From: an uncultured Sterolibacteriaceae bacterium
GTDB taxonomy: Bacteria > Pseudomonadota > Gammaproteobacteria > Burkholderiales > Rhodocyclaceae
DNA: 64,000 nucleotides
Assembly: GCA_937888595.1 (NCBI GenBank)
Contig: CALARK010000016.1
Location: 79,092-143,091, forward strand
Direction: 5' to 3'
A model generated the notes under the pieces. That model had not been told where the DNA came from and ran no database searches. It saw only the letters and a list, made by a program, of their open reading frames with translations. This document shows, one piece after another, positions 50,701 through 57,954 of the stretch. The number at the start of each line of letters is the position of its first letter. Positions within the stretch are counted from its first letter, which is position 1. A program made the position numbers and the translations under genes.

Positions 50701-52626
50701 ATCCCAGTTCTTGCCGGCCGCCTCGTTGGCGTAAATCGTGCCGATGACGCTGGCCGTAAGGGCGCTACCGTAAATCTTGTACTCGTCGAGCGGCGTCCCG
50801 AAACTTTGGCCGCTGCTGGTGCCTGCACCATCGTACGAAGTGCCGAGATACTGGAAGGTTCCCGAGTTCTTTCTGCCGACCTGGTCGCGGTAGGTGCCAT
50901 CGATATACAGCGAGGTGGAGGTTCCCGATCCCACCAGCACCATATGATGCCATCCGTCGGCCAGGGTATTGAACCGGAAAGTGCCATTCGTCGTACCGCC
51001 ACCGGCACCCACCGTATAAACCCCCCAGCGATACCCGTTGTTGCGGTCGAGATAAGCGAAGTCACCGCCTCCGCTGGCCGAACCGATGTTGTAGTAGGGG
51101 CTGCTGTGCGTCGCGCTATCGGCAAACGGCATCTTGAACCAGACGCTGATTGTCCAGTCGCCGGTCATCGAGGGGCCGGCCGGGACATTCACATAGCGGT
51201 TGGGAGCGGAAAAATCGGCATGATTCAAAAGCTGTCCTGACGGTGCATTCTGCAAGCCGCCCATCGGCGTTCCCGCGTAGGCGCTTGCAGAGTCGATCAC
51301 TTCACCTGCAGCACCCGTATATTGGGTGCACTCGTCGAAGCGGTATTCAGCCGCCGGAGTCGGCGTAGACGGCACCGTGCCGAAGCAGACATCGTCGACA
51401 TGCCACTGGTCATAATCGTTGCTGGCATTGCCGCTGCCGCGCAACTGGGTGAAGCGCAGCCGGAAATTCGCATGCTTTGCAGCCGCCGGCAGCGCCGTGC
51501 TGTACTCGGCGAATGGAGAGGAAACACCGGGCCCGACGATCGTCGTCAGGTTGGTCCAGACTCCGCTGCTGTTGTAGTACTCGACGACGAGGTCATCCCC
51601 TGCCTCCGGAAAATCAGGGCTGGAGGGATCCAGGCCGGCGCCGGCCCAGAACGAGAGCGTTCCCGACGCCGAACTCATGTCGACGGCATTGCTGGTGACG
51701 CGTACCCAGTCGCGGCTCATGCGCAAGGACTGGGCGCCGGCATGCTTGACGCTCGTATCGATCACGGCCGTTCCGTAGTCCGGGTCGGTGCCCCCCGTAT
51801 TGTCTACTGTCCAGTTGCCGAGGCCGAACTCGAACCCATCGCATATCTGGGTTCCGCCGGAGGCGGTATATGTCAGAACTACGAGTCCGTCGCCACCGAC
51901 GCCGCCGCTGTAGTTCGTACCATTCTCCGAACATGCCCCGGCACCGCCGCCGCCGTAGTTGCTGCCCGCCCCCCCTGCAGCATTGTTGTTACTGGAGGAA
52001 CCTCCATCACCACCATTCAAACTCGTTCCGATACCACCGCTATTGCCCGAAGCATTACCACCGTTGCCGGTGCTACCGGCGCCCCCGCCACCGCCGCCGC
52101 CATCGCGGCATTGGTTACCTGCGCCATTCGTCGCGCCGTCCGAGCCGTTACCACCGCGATAGACGGTATCTCCCACGCCACCAGCCGTGCTGCCTGCCGC
52201 CCCCGCCCCCTCACCGCCGGAAGTGTTGGCGCGCCCGCCGCCCGCCCCACCCTTGGCAACGACAGTCGTACCGCCGAATGTCGAATCACCGCCCGCCCCA
52301 CCGGAAGAGGTTGTTCCGACCGTGCCGCCGGATCCAATGGCAATGGCGTAATTGGTACCGGGAGTTACAGTGACAACCTTCTTGGCGTACTGGCCACCAG
52401 ATCCGCCGCCACCTTTGGAGGCTGCTACTGTCGCTGCGCCACCGCCACCACCACCGCCCCAGGCTTCGACTGTGACTGACGTCACCCCAACAGGGGCCGT
52501 CCACGTCGTCGAACTGTTGAAAGTCTCCGTGGTTTGCGCCCATCCACCGGGTGCGAACAGCAGGCACGCCATGGCCATGACGACTGCCGGAAACCTGCTT
52601 TTCTTGCCGACAAGGAACGCTTTCAT
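47776..52626 (-). CDS. mshQ: Large MshQ-like surface protein
   Basis: A 1616-residue exported protein. A signal peptide (~1-30, ending GWAQ) is followed by a Gly-rich region (~45-265) with many GGxGG repeats. Then come a beta-sandwich segment (~268-420), a LamG-like domain (~430-640, with WTISVWFKMPF and SLYIDGTYRDQVG) and a lectin-like domain (~660-920, YNNRLRLTDA...IVVEFDYFAYNGSGADGIALTFSD). The C-terminal ~500 residues contain the domain typical of MshQ (PHHFVLTPSLTN, RLFIENAYGSEKL) ending in YKPNRAFIYQREAY. It is probably an MSHA tip adhesin. ATG 52626 is chosen for the signal peptide. It lies between cheA and mshC. Confidence 0.85.
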   Translation of the reverse strand: MKAFLVGKKSRFPAVVMAMACLLFAPGGWAQTTETFNSSTTWTAPVGVTSVTVEAWGGGGGGGAATVAASKGGGGSGGQYAKKVVTVTPGTNYAIAIGSGGTVGTTSSGGAGGDSTFGGTTVVAKGGAGGGRANTSGGEGAGAAGSTAGGVGDTVYRGGNGSDGATNGAGNQCRDGGGGGGGAGSTGNGGNASGNSGGIGTSLNGGDGGSSSNNNAAGGAGSNYGGGGAGACSENGTNYSGGVGGDGLVVLTYTASGGTQICDGFEFGLGNWTVDNTGGTDPDYGTAVIDTSVKHAGAQSLRMSRDWVRVTSNAVDMSSASGTLSFWAGAGLDPSSPDFPEAGDDLVVEYYNSSGVWTNLTTIVGPGVSSPFAEYSTALPAAAKHANFRLRFTQLRGSGNASNDYDQWHVDDVCFGTVPSTPTPAAEYRFDECTQYTGAAGEVIDSASAYAGTPMGGLQNAPSGQLLNHADFSAPNRYVNVPAGPSMTGDWTISVWFKMPFADSATHSSPYYNIGSASGGGDFAYLDRNNGYRWGVYTVGAGGGTTNGTFRFNTLADGWHHMVLVGSGTSTSLYIDGTYRDQVGRKNSGTFQYLGTSYDGAGTSSGQSFGTPLDEYKIYGSALTASVIGTIYANEAAGKNWDGSSRPEACLTNCFTDSFTGANGSSPGSDWTTSSSSGSFGQPKIYNNRLRLTDATSNVATAAHLQRLFPGAGNKIVVEFDYFAYNGSGADGIALTFSDASVTPQAGAYGGSLGYAQRCGTNGFAGGWLGVGIDEYGNFRNDEECRGDGGSPTGTVPDSVSVRGSGSGTTGYLIHAESGALSPGVDQPGATAGPNHRYRVTVDHSDGTHAYVKVDRDSGSGYVTIIPQYDAKTQSGQAAVPANWMLSYTGSTGGSDNIHEIDNLSVCTAQPILPLGPASFLVSVPASASTCGTAGGTPAAPVVTVTAKDGAGGTGGTVTSYTGTVTLDTSTGRGTWAKVSGQADGTLVGNQYTFVASDNGDAQFYLVSGVAENLTVTATDTATSASGTSGTVQFLDNAFVVTPTDALGTTIIAGRDHAMQLAFWKKDPTTGLCGVETSYTGSHNLDAWYTPDGSHPAGAAAPSIGAVTLPAADPGGQAVFNLSLNFTNGVASFNLATADVGKYLLNFEDDTRAFSNAVDIAGSSATLTARPFALQATIAGNPGASAAGGTVFTSAGSNFSATVRGVLWQAADDGNNDGIPDLTGAALNVALADNAVAPRFAWATTLAPDSAGYTPAGGALGGLANGSIAQGSYSGGAATATTLQYSEVGSFTLLATANNYLNSGLTLSANAGVVGRFKPHHFVLTPSLTNRQGASCVPAATFTYMGEPLRISLGLVAEKEGGGTTTNYDNALGFARLDPATANWLALGANSSLGMGAVQGTTALSSRLSVSGTPSGSWTSGTATLLADLLFSRPVTTIPDATWGPYETLQFGALPQDADGVTLLPATLDLDADVSGGNERQQAGTTRLRHGRLFIENAYGSEKLALVVPVRAEYWNGTHWAVNNDDACPVLGTPSLAGNPAGLTTSPSLGASWAYGRGSIVLSAPNAPGSVTVTLAIPDYLRYIDYDGGGLDNPRGTAQFGLYKPNRAFIYQREAY

Positions 52627-52646
52627 TGCGGACTCATCCTGGCAGC

Positions 52647-52669
52647 AAAGTCGGCGCCGGCGGGACGGC
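52647..52669 (+). repeat. 23-bp dispersed element, perfect copy, between cheA and mshQ
   Basis: An exact consensus match in the 52-base gap between the cheA stop and the mshQ ATG, opposite in direction to both genes. Confidence 0.9.
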
Positions 52670-52678
52670 GCCGAGGTC

Positions 52679-54607
52679 CTACGCCACGGCCCGCTCGACG
52701 GGAGTGAACGCCGAGCGCGGTACGCCGCGGTGTTCGCCAAGGTCGGCGAGCAGTTCCTTCATGTCGAGGATCAGCACGATCTGGCCGTTGGACAGCGTGG
52801 TGACGCCGGCCACGCCCTTCGGGCGGAAGTCCTCGAGCGACTTGATGACCGCGTCCTCGCGCCCCATGAAGCCGTCGATGGCGAGGATGAAGGTCTGTTC
52901 CGCCGTCTGCATCAGCACGCCGTACTCGGGCACCTTTTCGGGCGCCCAGCCGAGCAGGTGGCTGATCGGATAGAGCGGCATGACTTCGCCGCGCACGACC
53001 ATCGTCGCGCGGCCGCCGACTTCCTGCACCTGGTCGATGTCGATCGGCAGGATCTCGCGCACCATCGACAGCGGCACGGCGAAGGGCTGCTCGCCGAGCA
53101 GCACCAGCAGCACCGGCAGGATGGCCAGGGTCAGCGGCAGGGAAATGATGAAGGTCGTGCCCTTGCCCACCTGCGACTTGATCTCGATGCTGCCGTTGAG
53201 CTTCTGGATGTTGGTCTTCACGACATCCATGCCGACGCCGCGGCCGGACACGTCGGAGGCGACATCCTTGGTCGAGAAGCCGGGCAGGAACACCAGGTTG
53301 AGGCTCTGGCGCTCGTCCATGGTGTTGGCTTCCTCGTCGGTGATGAGGCCCTTGGCCAGCGCCTTGGCGCGCAGCTTCTCGGCGTTCATGCCGTGGCCGT
53401 CATCGGCGACGATGAGCACGATGTGGTCGCCTTCCTGGCGCGCCTCGAGGCGCACCTGGGATTTTTCCGGCTTGCCGTTGGCGCGGCGGTCCTCCGGTCC
53501 CTCGACGCCATGGTCGACGGCATTGCGGATCAGGTGGATGATCGGATCGGACAGGTCCTCGATCATCGTCTTGTCGATCTCGGTCTCCTCGCCGACGAGC
53601 ACCAGCTCGACATCCTTGCCGAGGTTACGCGCGAGGTCGCGCGCGATGCGCGGGTATTTCTGGAACAGGCGGCCGATTGGCTGCATGCGCGTCTTCATCA
53701 CCGCGTTCTGCAGGTCGGAGACGAGCAGGTCGAGCTGGCTGACGGCCTGGTCGAGCGCATGCAGGGTATCCGTGTCGCTGCGGCCGTTGAGGATGTCGCT
53801 GCGCAGCGAATTGAGGCGGTTCTTGGTCAGGCCGATCTCGCCGGAGAGGTTGAGCACCTGGTCGAGACGGGAGGTGTCGACGCGAATCGAGTTGTCGCGG
53901 GTCTTTTCGTCCGGGCGCCGGCCACCGGTCGGGCCCTGGTAGCCGGGCTTGTCGGCAGCGCGCCGCCCGATCGCATGCTGGATCACCTGCTCCGGCGTCT
54001 GGCCGGCCACCAGCGTGTGCATGCCAGCCTCGGCAGGACTGGAAGTCGGCGCGGGCGGGACGGCGGCAGGGGCTGCAGTAGCCGGTGCGCCGGCAACGGC
54101 GCCGAACAGCGCATCCCAGTCAGGGCCGGCGGCGGGAACGGCGGCAGCCGGAGCGACTGCTACCGGGCCGGCAGTCGCGGCCGCGGGTGCCGGGGCGGCT
54201 GCCGGCGCCACCAGTTCTCCGGCCAGCGCGGCCTTCAGGTTGGCGATCAGGCCGGCATCGGCGGGCGGCGGCTGCACGCCGCTTTCGAGATGGCCGAACA
54301 TGTCGCGCACCGTGGCAGTGGCGGCCATGATGCTGTCCATGATTTCCTTGGTCAGCCCCAGTTCGCCGTTGCGCAGCTTGTCGAACAGGTTCTCGGTGAG
54401 ATGGCAGAGCGTGACGAGTTCGGTGGCATTGAGAAAGCCTGCACCGCCCTTGATGGTGTGGAAACCGCGGAAGATGTCGTTCAGCAGGCCGTGGTCCTGC
54501 GGGTTCTTCTCCAGATCGACGAGCTTGTTGTCGACGCCCGACAATAGGTCGGTCGCTTCGATGAGGAAGTCCTGCAACAGGTCTTCCATGCCTGCGAAGT
54601 CACTCAT
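52679..54607 (-). CDS. cheA: Chemotaxis histidine kinase CheA
   Basis: A 642-residue kinase: Hpt domain with phospho-His50 (GFHTIKGGAGF), a Pro/Ala-rich linker (~130-235), a dimerisation domain starting near DNSIRVDTSRLDQVLNL, the HATPase domain (N box HLIRNAVDHGVE; G1 DDGHGMNAEKL; G2 SGRGVGMDVVK) and a C-terminal CheW-like domain. A clear CheY-binding P2 domain is not evident. Element-coded AVPPAPTS lies in the linker (54042-54064). No cheW gene is in the window. It lies 9 bases after cheZ. Confidence 0.96.
   Translation of the reverse strand: MSDFAGMEDLLQDFLIEATDLLSGVDNKLVDLEKNPQDHGLLNDIFRGFHTIKGGAGFLNATELVTLCHLTENLFDKLRNGELGLTKEIMDSIMAATATVRDMFGHLESGVQPPPADAGLIANLKAALAGELVAPAAAPAPAAATAGPVAVAPAAAVPAAGPDWDALFGAVAGAPATAAPAAVPPAPTSSPAEAGMHTLVAGQTPEQVIQHAIGRRAADKPGYQGPTGGRRPDEKTRDNSIRVDTSRLDQVLNLSGEIGLTKNRLNSLRSDILNGRSDTDTLHALDQAVSQLDLLVSDLQNAVMKTRMQPIGRLFQKYPRIARDLARNLGKDVELVLVGEETEIDKTMIEDLSDPIIHLIRNAVDHGVEGPEDRRANGKPEKSQVRLEARQEGDHIVLIVADDGHGMNAEKLRAKALAKGLITDEEANTMDERQSLNLVFLPGFSTKDVASDVSGRGVGMDVVKTNIQKLNGSIEIKSQVGKGTTFIISLPLTLAILPVLLVLLGEQPFAVPLSMVREILPIDIDQVQEVGGRATMVVRGEVMPLYPISHLLGWAPEKVPEYGVLMQTAEQTFILAIDGFMGREDAVIKSLEDFRPKGVAGVTTLSNGQIVLILDMKELLADLGEHRGVPRSAFTPVERAVA
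54042..54064 (+). repeat. 23-bp dispersed element (21/23) inside cheA
   Basis: Antisense to cheA; encodes AVPPAPTS in the disordered linker after the Hpt domain. Confidence 0.8.
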
Positions 54608-54616
54608 GGCGCTCTC

Positions 54617-55441
54617 CTAGAAGCCCAAACTTTCGAGCAGGTCATCGACCTGCTCCTGACTCGTCACCACATCGCTGCGTCCGGCCGCATTGATCACCGG
54701 ACCGTTCATGAGGCCGCCGGCCTCGGCTTTTTTCTCTTCCGGCATGACTTCGATCAGCACCTGCAACAGCTGCGTCTCGATGCCCTGCACCATCTCGACG
54801 ACCTTCTTGATCACCTGGCCGGTCAGGTCCTGGAAATCCTGGGCCAGCATGATTTCGGTCAACTGCGCGTTGGTGATCTCGATCTTCGCCGGTGCGGCGG
54901 CGAAGAAGGTGCGCGTATCGGCCGCCAGGGCCTTGAATTCATCGACGGACAGCTGGTTGGCGAACATCCTGTCCCAGCGGCCGCCAAGGGCCTTGACCAC
55001 CTGCGCCAGCTCGTCCTGCGCGGGGCGGGCGATGTCCGTCGCATTCAGGACGCGCGACGCAGCCTGCTCGGTCATCTGGGCGATGTAATGCAGGCGCTCG
55101 CGCGCATCGGGAATCTGCCGGGCCGATTCCTCGAGCGCCTTGTCGTAGCCGAGCTCGCGCAGGCTGTCGTGGAGCTTGCGCGCCATATGGCCGATGCGGT
55201 TGAACACGGCCTCCTGCTGGGAGGCCGGCTCTTCGGCCAGGGGAATGTCCATGACGGAGGCACTCGCATCCGCCACCTGTTCCGACACGCTGTCGAACAG
55301 GGCCTGCAGGTCGTCGGAGTCGCCCGAGGCATCCGGTTCCTGGACGGGGGGCGTCGTCGGACTGCCGGCGGCGATGCTGTCGAACAACTCCTGGAGGTCC
55401 GCGGAATCGCCCGCTTCGTCGAATTTGATCGGCTTCACCAT
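54617..55441 (-). CDS. cheZ: Protein phosphatase CheZ
   Basis: A 274-residue CheY-P phosphatase. The long helical hairpin (~85-235) has the catalytic motif AQDFQDLTGQVIKKVV, with Asp and Gln. The C-terminal CheY-binding peptide is VDDLLESLGF. The N-terminus carries two near-identical acidic motifs, GDSADLQELFDSI (11-23) and GDSDDLQALFDSV (40-52), which resemble that peptide and are absent from E. coli CheZ. It is 1 base from overlap with cheY. Confidence 0.94.
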   Translation of the reverse strand: MVKPIKFDEAGDSADLQELFDSIAAGSPTTPPVQEPDASGDSDDLQALFDSVSEQVADASASVMDIPLAEEPASQQEAVFNRIGHMARKLHDSLRELGYDKALEESARQIPDARERLHYIAQMTEQAASRVLNATDIARPAQDELAQVVKALGGRWDRMFANQLSVDEFKALAADTRTFFAAAPAKIEITNAQLTEIMLAQDFQDLTGQVIKKVVEMVQGIETQLLQVLIEVMPEEKKAEAGGLMNGPVINAAGRSDVVTSQEQVDDLLESLGF

Positions 55442-55442
55442 G

Positions 55443-55838
55443 CTACCAGCCCAGTTTCTCGAAAATCTTGGTCATCTTCTCGTTGAGCGTCGCCGCCGTG
55501 AAGGGCTTGACGATGTAACCGGACGCCCCCGCCTGCGCCGCGGCGATGATGTTCTCCTTCTTCGCCTCGGCCGTGATCATCAGTACCGGCAGCGCCTTGT
55601 GGGTCGCGTCGCCGCGGATCGTCTGCAGCAGCGTCAGTCCGTCCATGTTCGGCATGTTCCAGTCGGTGATGACGAAGTCGAAGCCGCCGCCCTGCAGCTT
55701 CTGCCATGCCACGGCGCCGTCTTCCGCCTCATCCACGTTGGTGAAGCCGAGTTCCTTCAGCAGGTTGCGGACGATGCGGCGCATCGTCGAAAAGTCATCG
55801 ACGACGAGGAATTTGATTTTGCTGGGATCTGCAGGCAT
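55443..55838 (-). CDS. cheY: Chemotaxis response regulator CheY
   Basis: A 131-residue single receiver domain, essentially the standard length. Acidic residues Asp14/Asp15 and phospho-acceptor Asp59 (VITDWNMPNMDG) are present, with the switch Thr/Ala-rich MITAEAKKENI and the conserved Lys in VKPF. Phosphorylated by CheA, it binds FliM to switch rotation and is dephosphorylated by CheZ encoded next. Confidence 0.96.
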   Translation of the reverse strand: MPADPSKIKFLVVDDFSTMRRIVRNLLKELGFTNVDEAEDGAVAWQKLQGGGFDFVITDWNMPNMDGLTLLQTIRGDATHKALPVLMITAEAKKENIIAAAQAGASGYIVKPFTAATLNEKMTKIFEKLGW

Positions 55839-55880
55839 GAAGCGTTCTCCGGGTGAAACCAGTTACATGTGGATTGATGG

Positions 55881-56852
55881 TCAGTCGCGCTGCGACTTGA
55901 GCAACAGGGGACGCATGGTATCGGCCAGCGCTTCGGCATCGAACTTGGCGACGTAGGCATCGACACCCACGCTCTTGCCCATCGAGCGGTTGGCTTCCGA
56001 GGACAGCGAGGAGTGCATGACGACGGGAATGCCGTTGAAGCGCTTGTCGGACTTGATGTGCTTGGTCAGCACGTACCCGTCCATCTCCGGCATTTCGGCA
56101 TCGACGAGGATCAGGTTGACCTCTTCCTTCAGGTTGCGGCCGGTCTGCTGGGCATGGGCCGCCATGCCGGACAGGCGCGTCCAGGCCTCGAGGCCGTTCT
56201 GCGCGTGCTTGTGCTTGACGCCCATCTTCTCGAGCACCTCGGAGATCTTCTTGCGTGCCACGGCGGAATCGTCGACGAAGAAGATGTTGTAGTCCTCTTC
56301 GCCGCCCATCCGGTCGATCTGCCCGATCACGCCTTCGCCGAACGTATTGGCCATGATCTGCTCGACATCGACGATCGACACGAGCTTGCCGTTGTCGAGT
56401 TCGGTGATCGCGGTGATATAGGCATGCGAACCGCTGGTGACCGACTCCGGCGCGCGGACGCGATCCCACTCAACGCGGATGATGCGATCAACGCCATGCA
56501 CGAGGAATCCGAGGGTGCGCTTGCTGTATTCGGTCACCATCATCGACTCGCCGAGACCGGTAGGCGCATCGGCCAGATGCATCACTTTGGAGAGAGAGAC
56601 GACGGGGATGACGTTACCGCGCAGGCTGATCAGGCCCTCGACACCGTCGGGCATGTGGGGCGACTTGGTGATCGCGGGCGTCTTGCTGACCTCGCGCACC
56701 TTGAACACGTTGATGCCGAAGGTTTCGTTGGTGCCGAGATTGAACAGCAGGATTTCCATGCGGTTCGACCCCGCCAGCTTGGTGCGGGCATCGACGCTGT
56801 CGATCAGCGAGGCGGGCAAGGGTTGGGACAACAGGGCATTGGCTCCGTTCAT
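55881..56852 (-). CDS. cheV: CheV-type coupling protein (CheW-receiver fusion), second copy
   Basis: A 323-residue protein with an N-terminal CheW-like domain (~20-175: RMEILLFNLGTNETFGINVFKVREV, GVEGLISLRGNVIPVVSL) and a C-terminal receiver domain (~190-315: FFVDDSAVARKKI, phospho-acceptor in ILVDAEMPEMDGY). CheV couples receptors to CheA and may act as a phosphate sink. ATG 56852 starts the family similarity. It lies 10 bases after the other cheV. Confidence 0.93.
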   Translation of the reverse strand: MNGANALLSQPLPASLIDSVDARTKLAGSNRMEILLFNLGTNETFGINVFKVREVSKTPAITKSPHMPDGVEGLISLRGNVIPVVSLSKVMHLADAPTGLGESMMVTEYSKRTLGFLVHGVDRIIRVEWDRVRAPESVTSGSHAYITAITELDNGKLVSIVDVEQIMANTFGEGVIGQIDRMGGEEDYNIFFVDDSAVARKKISEVLEKMGVKHKHAQNGLEAWTRLSGMAAHAQQTGRNLKEEVNLILVDAEMPEMDGYVLTKHIKSDKRFNGIPVVMHSSLSSEANRSMGKSVGVDAYVAKFDAEALADTMRPLLLKSQRD

Positions 56853-56862
56853 GGTCTCACCT

Positions 56863-57852
56863 TCAGGCCGCTGGCGCTGCCGCTTGCGCGGCTTCCGCGG
56901 CTGCATCCTGCGACAGCAGCAATCGACTCAGGGTCTCGGCCAATCGCTGCGGCTCGAACTTGGGTACGTACTCGTCGACGCCGACGGACCTGCCGAGTTG
57001 CTGGTTCGACATCGACGACAGGGAGGAATGCATGATCACCGGAAGGCCGGCAAAACGCGCATCCGACTTGATGTTCTTGGTCAGGATATAGCCATCCATC
57101 TCGGGCATTTCGACGTCGGTGAGCACCAGCTGCACCAGATCCTTCACCGGCCGGCCGCTGGCTTCGGCATAGTTGGCGATGCGCTGCAACTCTTCCCAGG
57201 CCTGACGGCCATTCATCGCGGCAATGCCACGGATGCCCAGCACATTCAAAGTACGCTCGATCTGGCCGCGGGCCACCGACGAATCATCGGCGTAGACGAT
57301 GGTCAGACCTTCCTTGCCGATCGGCTGGATGGCGGTAAAGGCCATCTCGTCGTCGTACTTGGCCGTATCGGAAAGAATGCGCTCGACGTCGAGCATCATC
57401 ACCAGGCGGCCGTCCTGCAGTTCGGTGACGGCAGTAACCAGACCGCCCAGATTGGCTGTCAGCATTTCGGGCGGCACGCGCATGCGCGCCCAGTCGAGGC
57501 GCAGGATAGTATCGACCGACTCGACGAGGAAGCCCTGCGTGTGGCCGTTGTACTCGGTCACGATCATGATGTCGCGCGGCGTCTCAGTCTGCATGCCGAT
57601 GAAATCGGCCAGATCGACGACCGGCACGAGGATGCCGCGCAGGGACACCATGCCCTTCACGGCGGCCGGCATGTCGGGCGCGGCAGTGATCGGCGGGGTA
57701 CGCATGACCTCGCGCACCTTGAAGACGTTGATGCCGAAAGTCTCTTCGCGTCCGGTGCGCAGGTCCTTGCCGAGCGAGAACAGCAGGATTTCCAGCTTGT
57801 TCGTGCCGGCAAGCCGGGTACGCGCATCGATGTTCTTCAGTAGTTCCGACAT
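56863..57852 (-). CDS. cheV: CheV-type coupling protein (CheW-receiver fusion), first copy
   Basis: A 329-residue paralogue of the next gene with the same layout: CheW-like domain (LEILLFSLG...TFGINVFKVREVMRTPPI) and receiver (IVYADDSSVARGQI; LVLTDVEMPEMDGY). The C-terminal ~20 residues are Ala-rich. No cheW is seen in the window, so the two CheV proteins may supply coupling. A 20-bp inverted repeat lies upstream (57889-57934). Confidence 0.93.
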   Translation of the reverse strand: MSELLKNIDARTRLAGTNKLEILLFSLGKDLRTGREETFGINVFKVREVMRTPPITAAPDMPAAVKGMVSLRGILVPVVDLADFIGMQTETPRDIMIVTEYNGHTQGFLVESVDTILRLDWARMRVPPEMLTANLGGLVTAVTELQDGRLVMMLDVERILSDTAKYDDEMAFTAIQPIGKEGLTIVYADDSSVARGQIERTLNVLGIRGIAAMNGRQAWEELQRIANYAEASGRPVKDLVQLVLTDVEMPEMDGYILTKNIKSDARFAGLPVIMHSSLSSMSNQQLGRSVGVDEYVPKFEPQRLAETLSRLLLSQDAAAEAAQAAAPAA

Positions 57853-57888
57853 TCGACCACCTTTCGGGCGGGGGAAATGTTGATCAGG

Positions 57889-57934
57889 ATCCGCAGCCGG
57901 TAACGGCCCATGACGGCCGTTACCGGCTGCGGAT
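57889..57934. other. Perfect 20-bp inverted repeat between an MCP gene and cheV
   Basis: Arms 57889-57908 and 57915-57934 pair without mismatch around a 6-base loop CATGAC. In RNA this forms a very stable hairpin. There is no T run on either side, so a simple intrinsic terminator is unlikely. It may be an mRNA processing or attenuation element, or a repeat unit. Confidence 0.75.
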
Positions 57935-57954
57935 GGGGAATATTACGCCATTCC

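Noticed and set aside
49654..51240. 528-codon open frame opposite mshQ
   Set aside because: Shadow of the large mshQ gene, which has a signal peptide and domain similarity; the antisense product resembles nothing.
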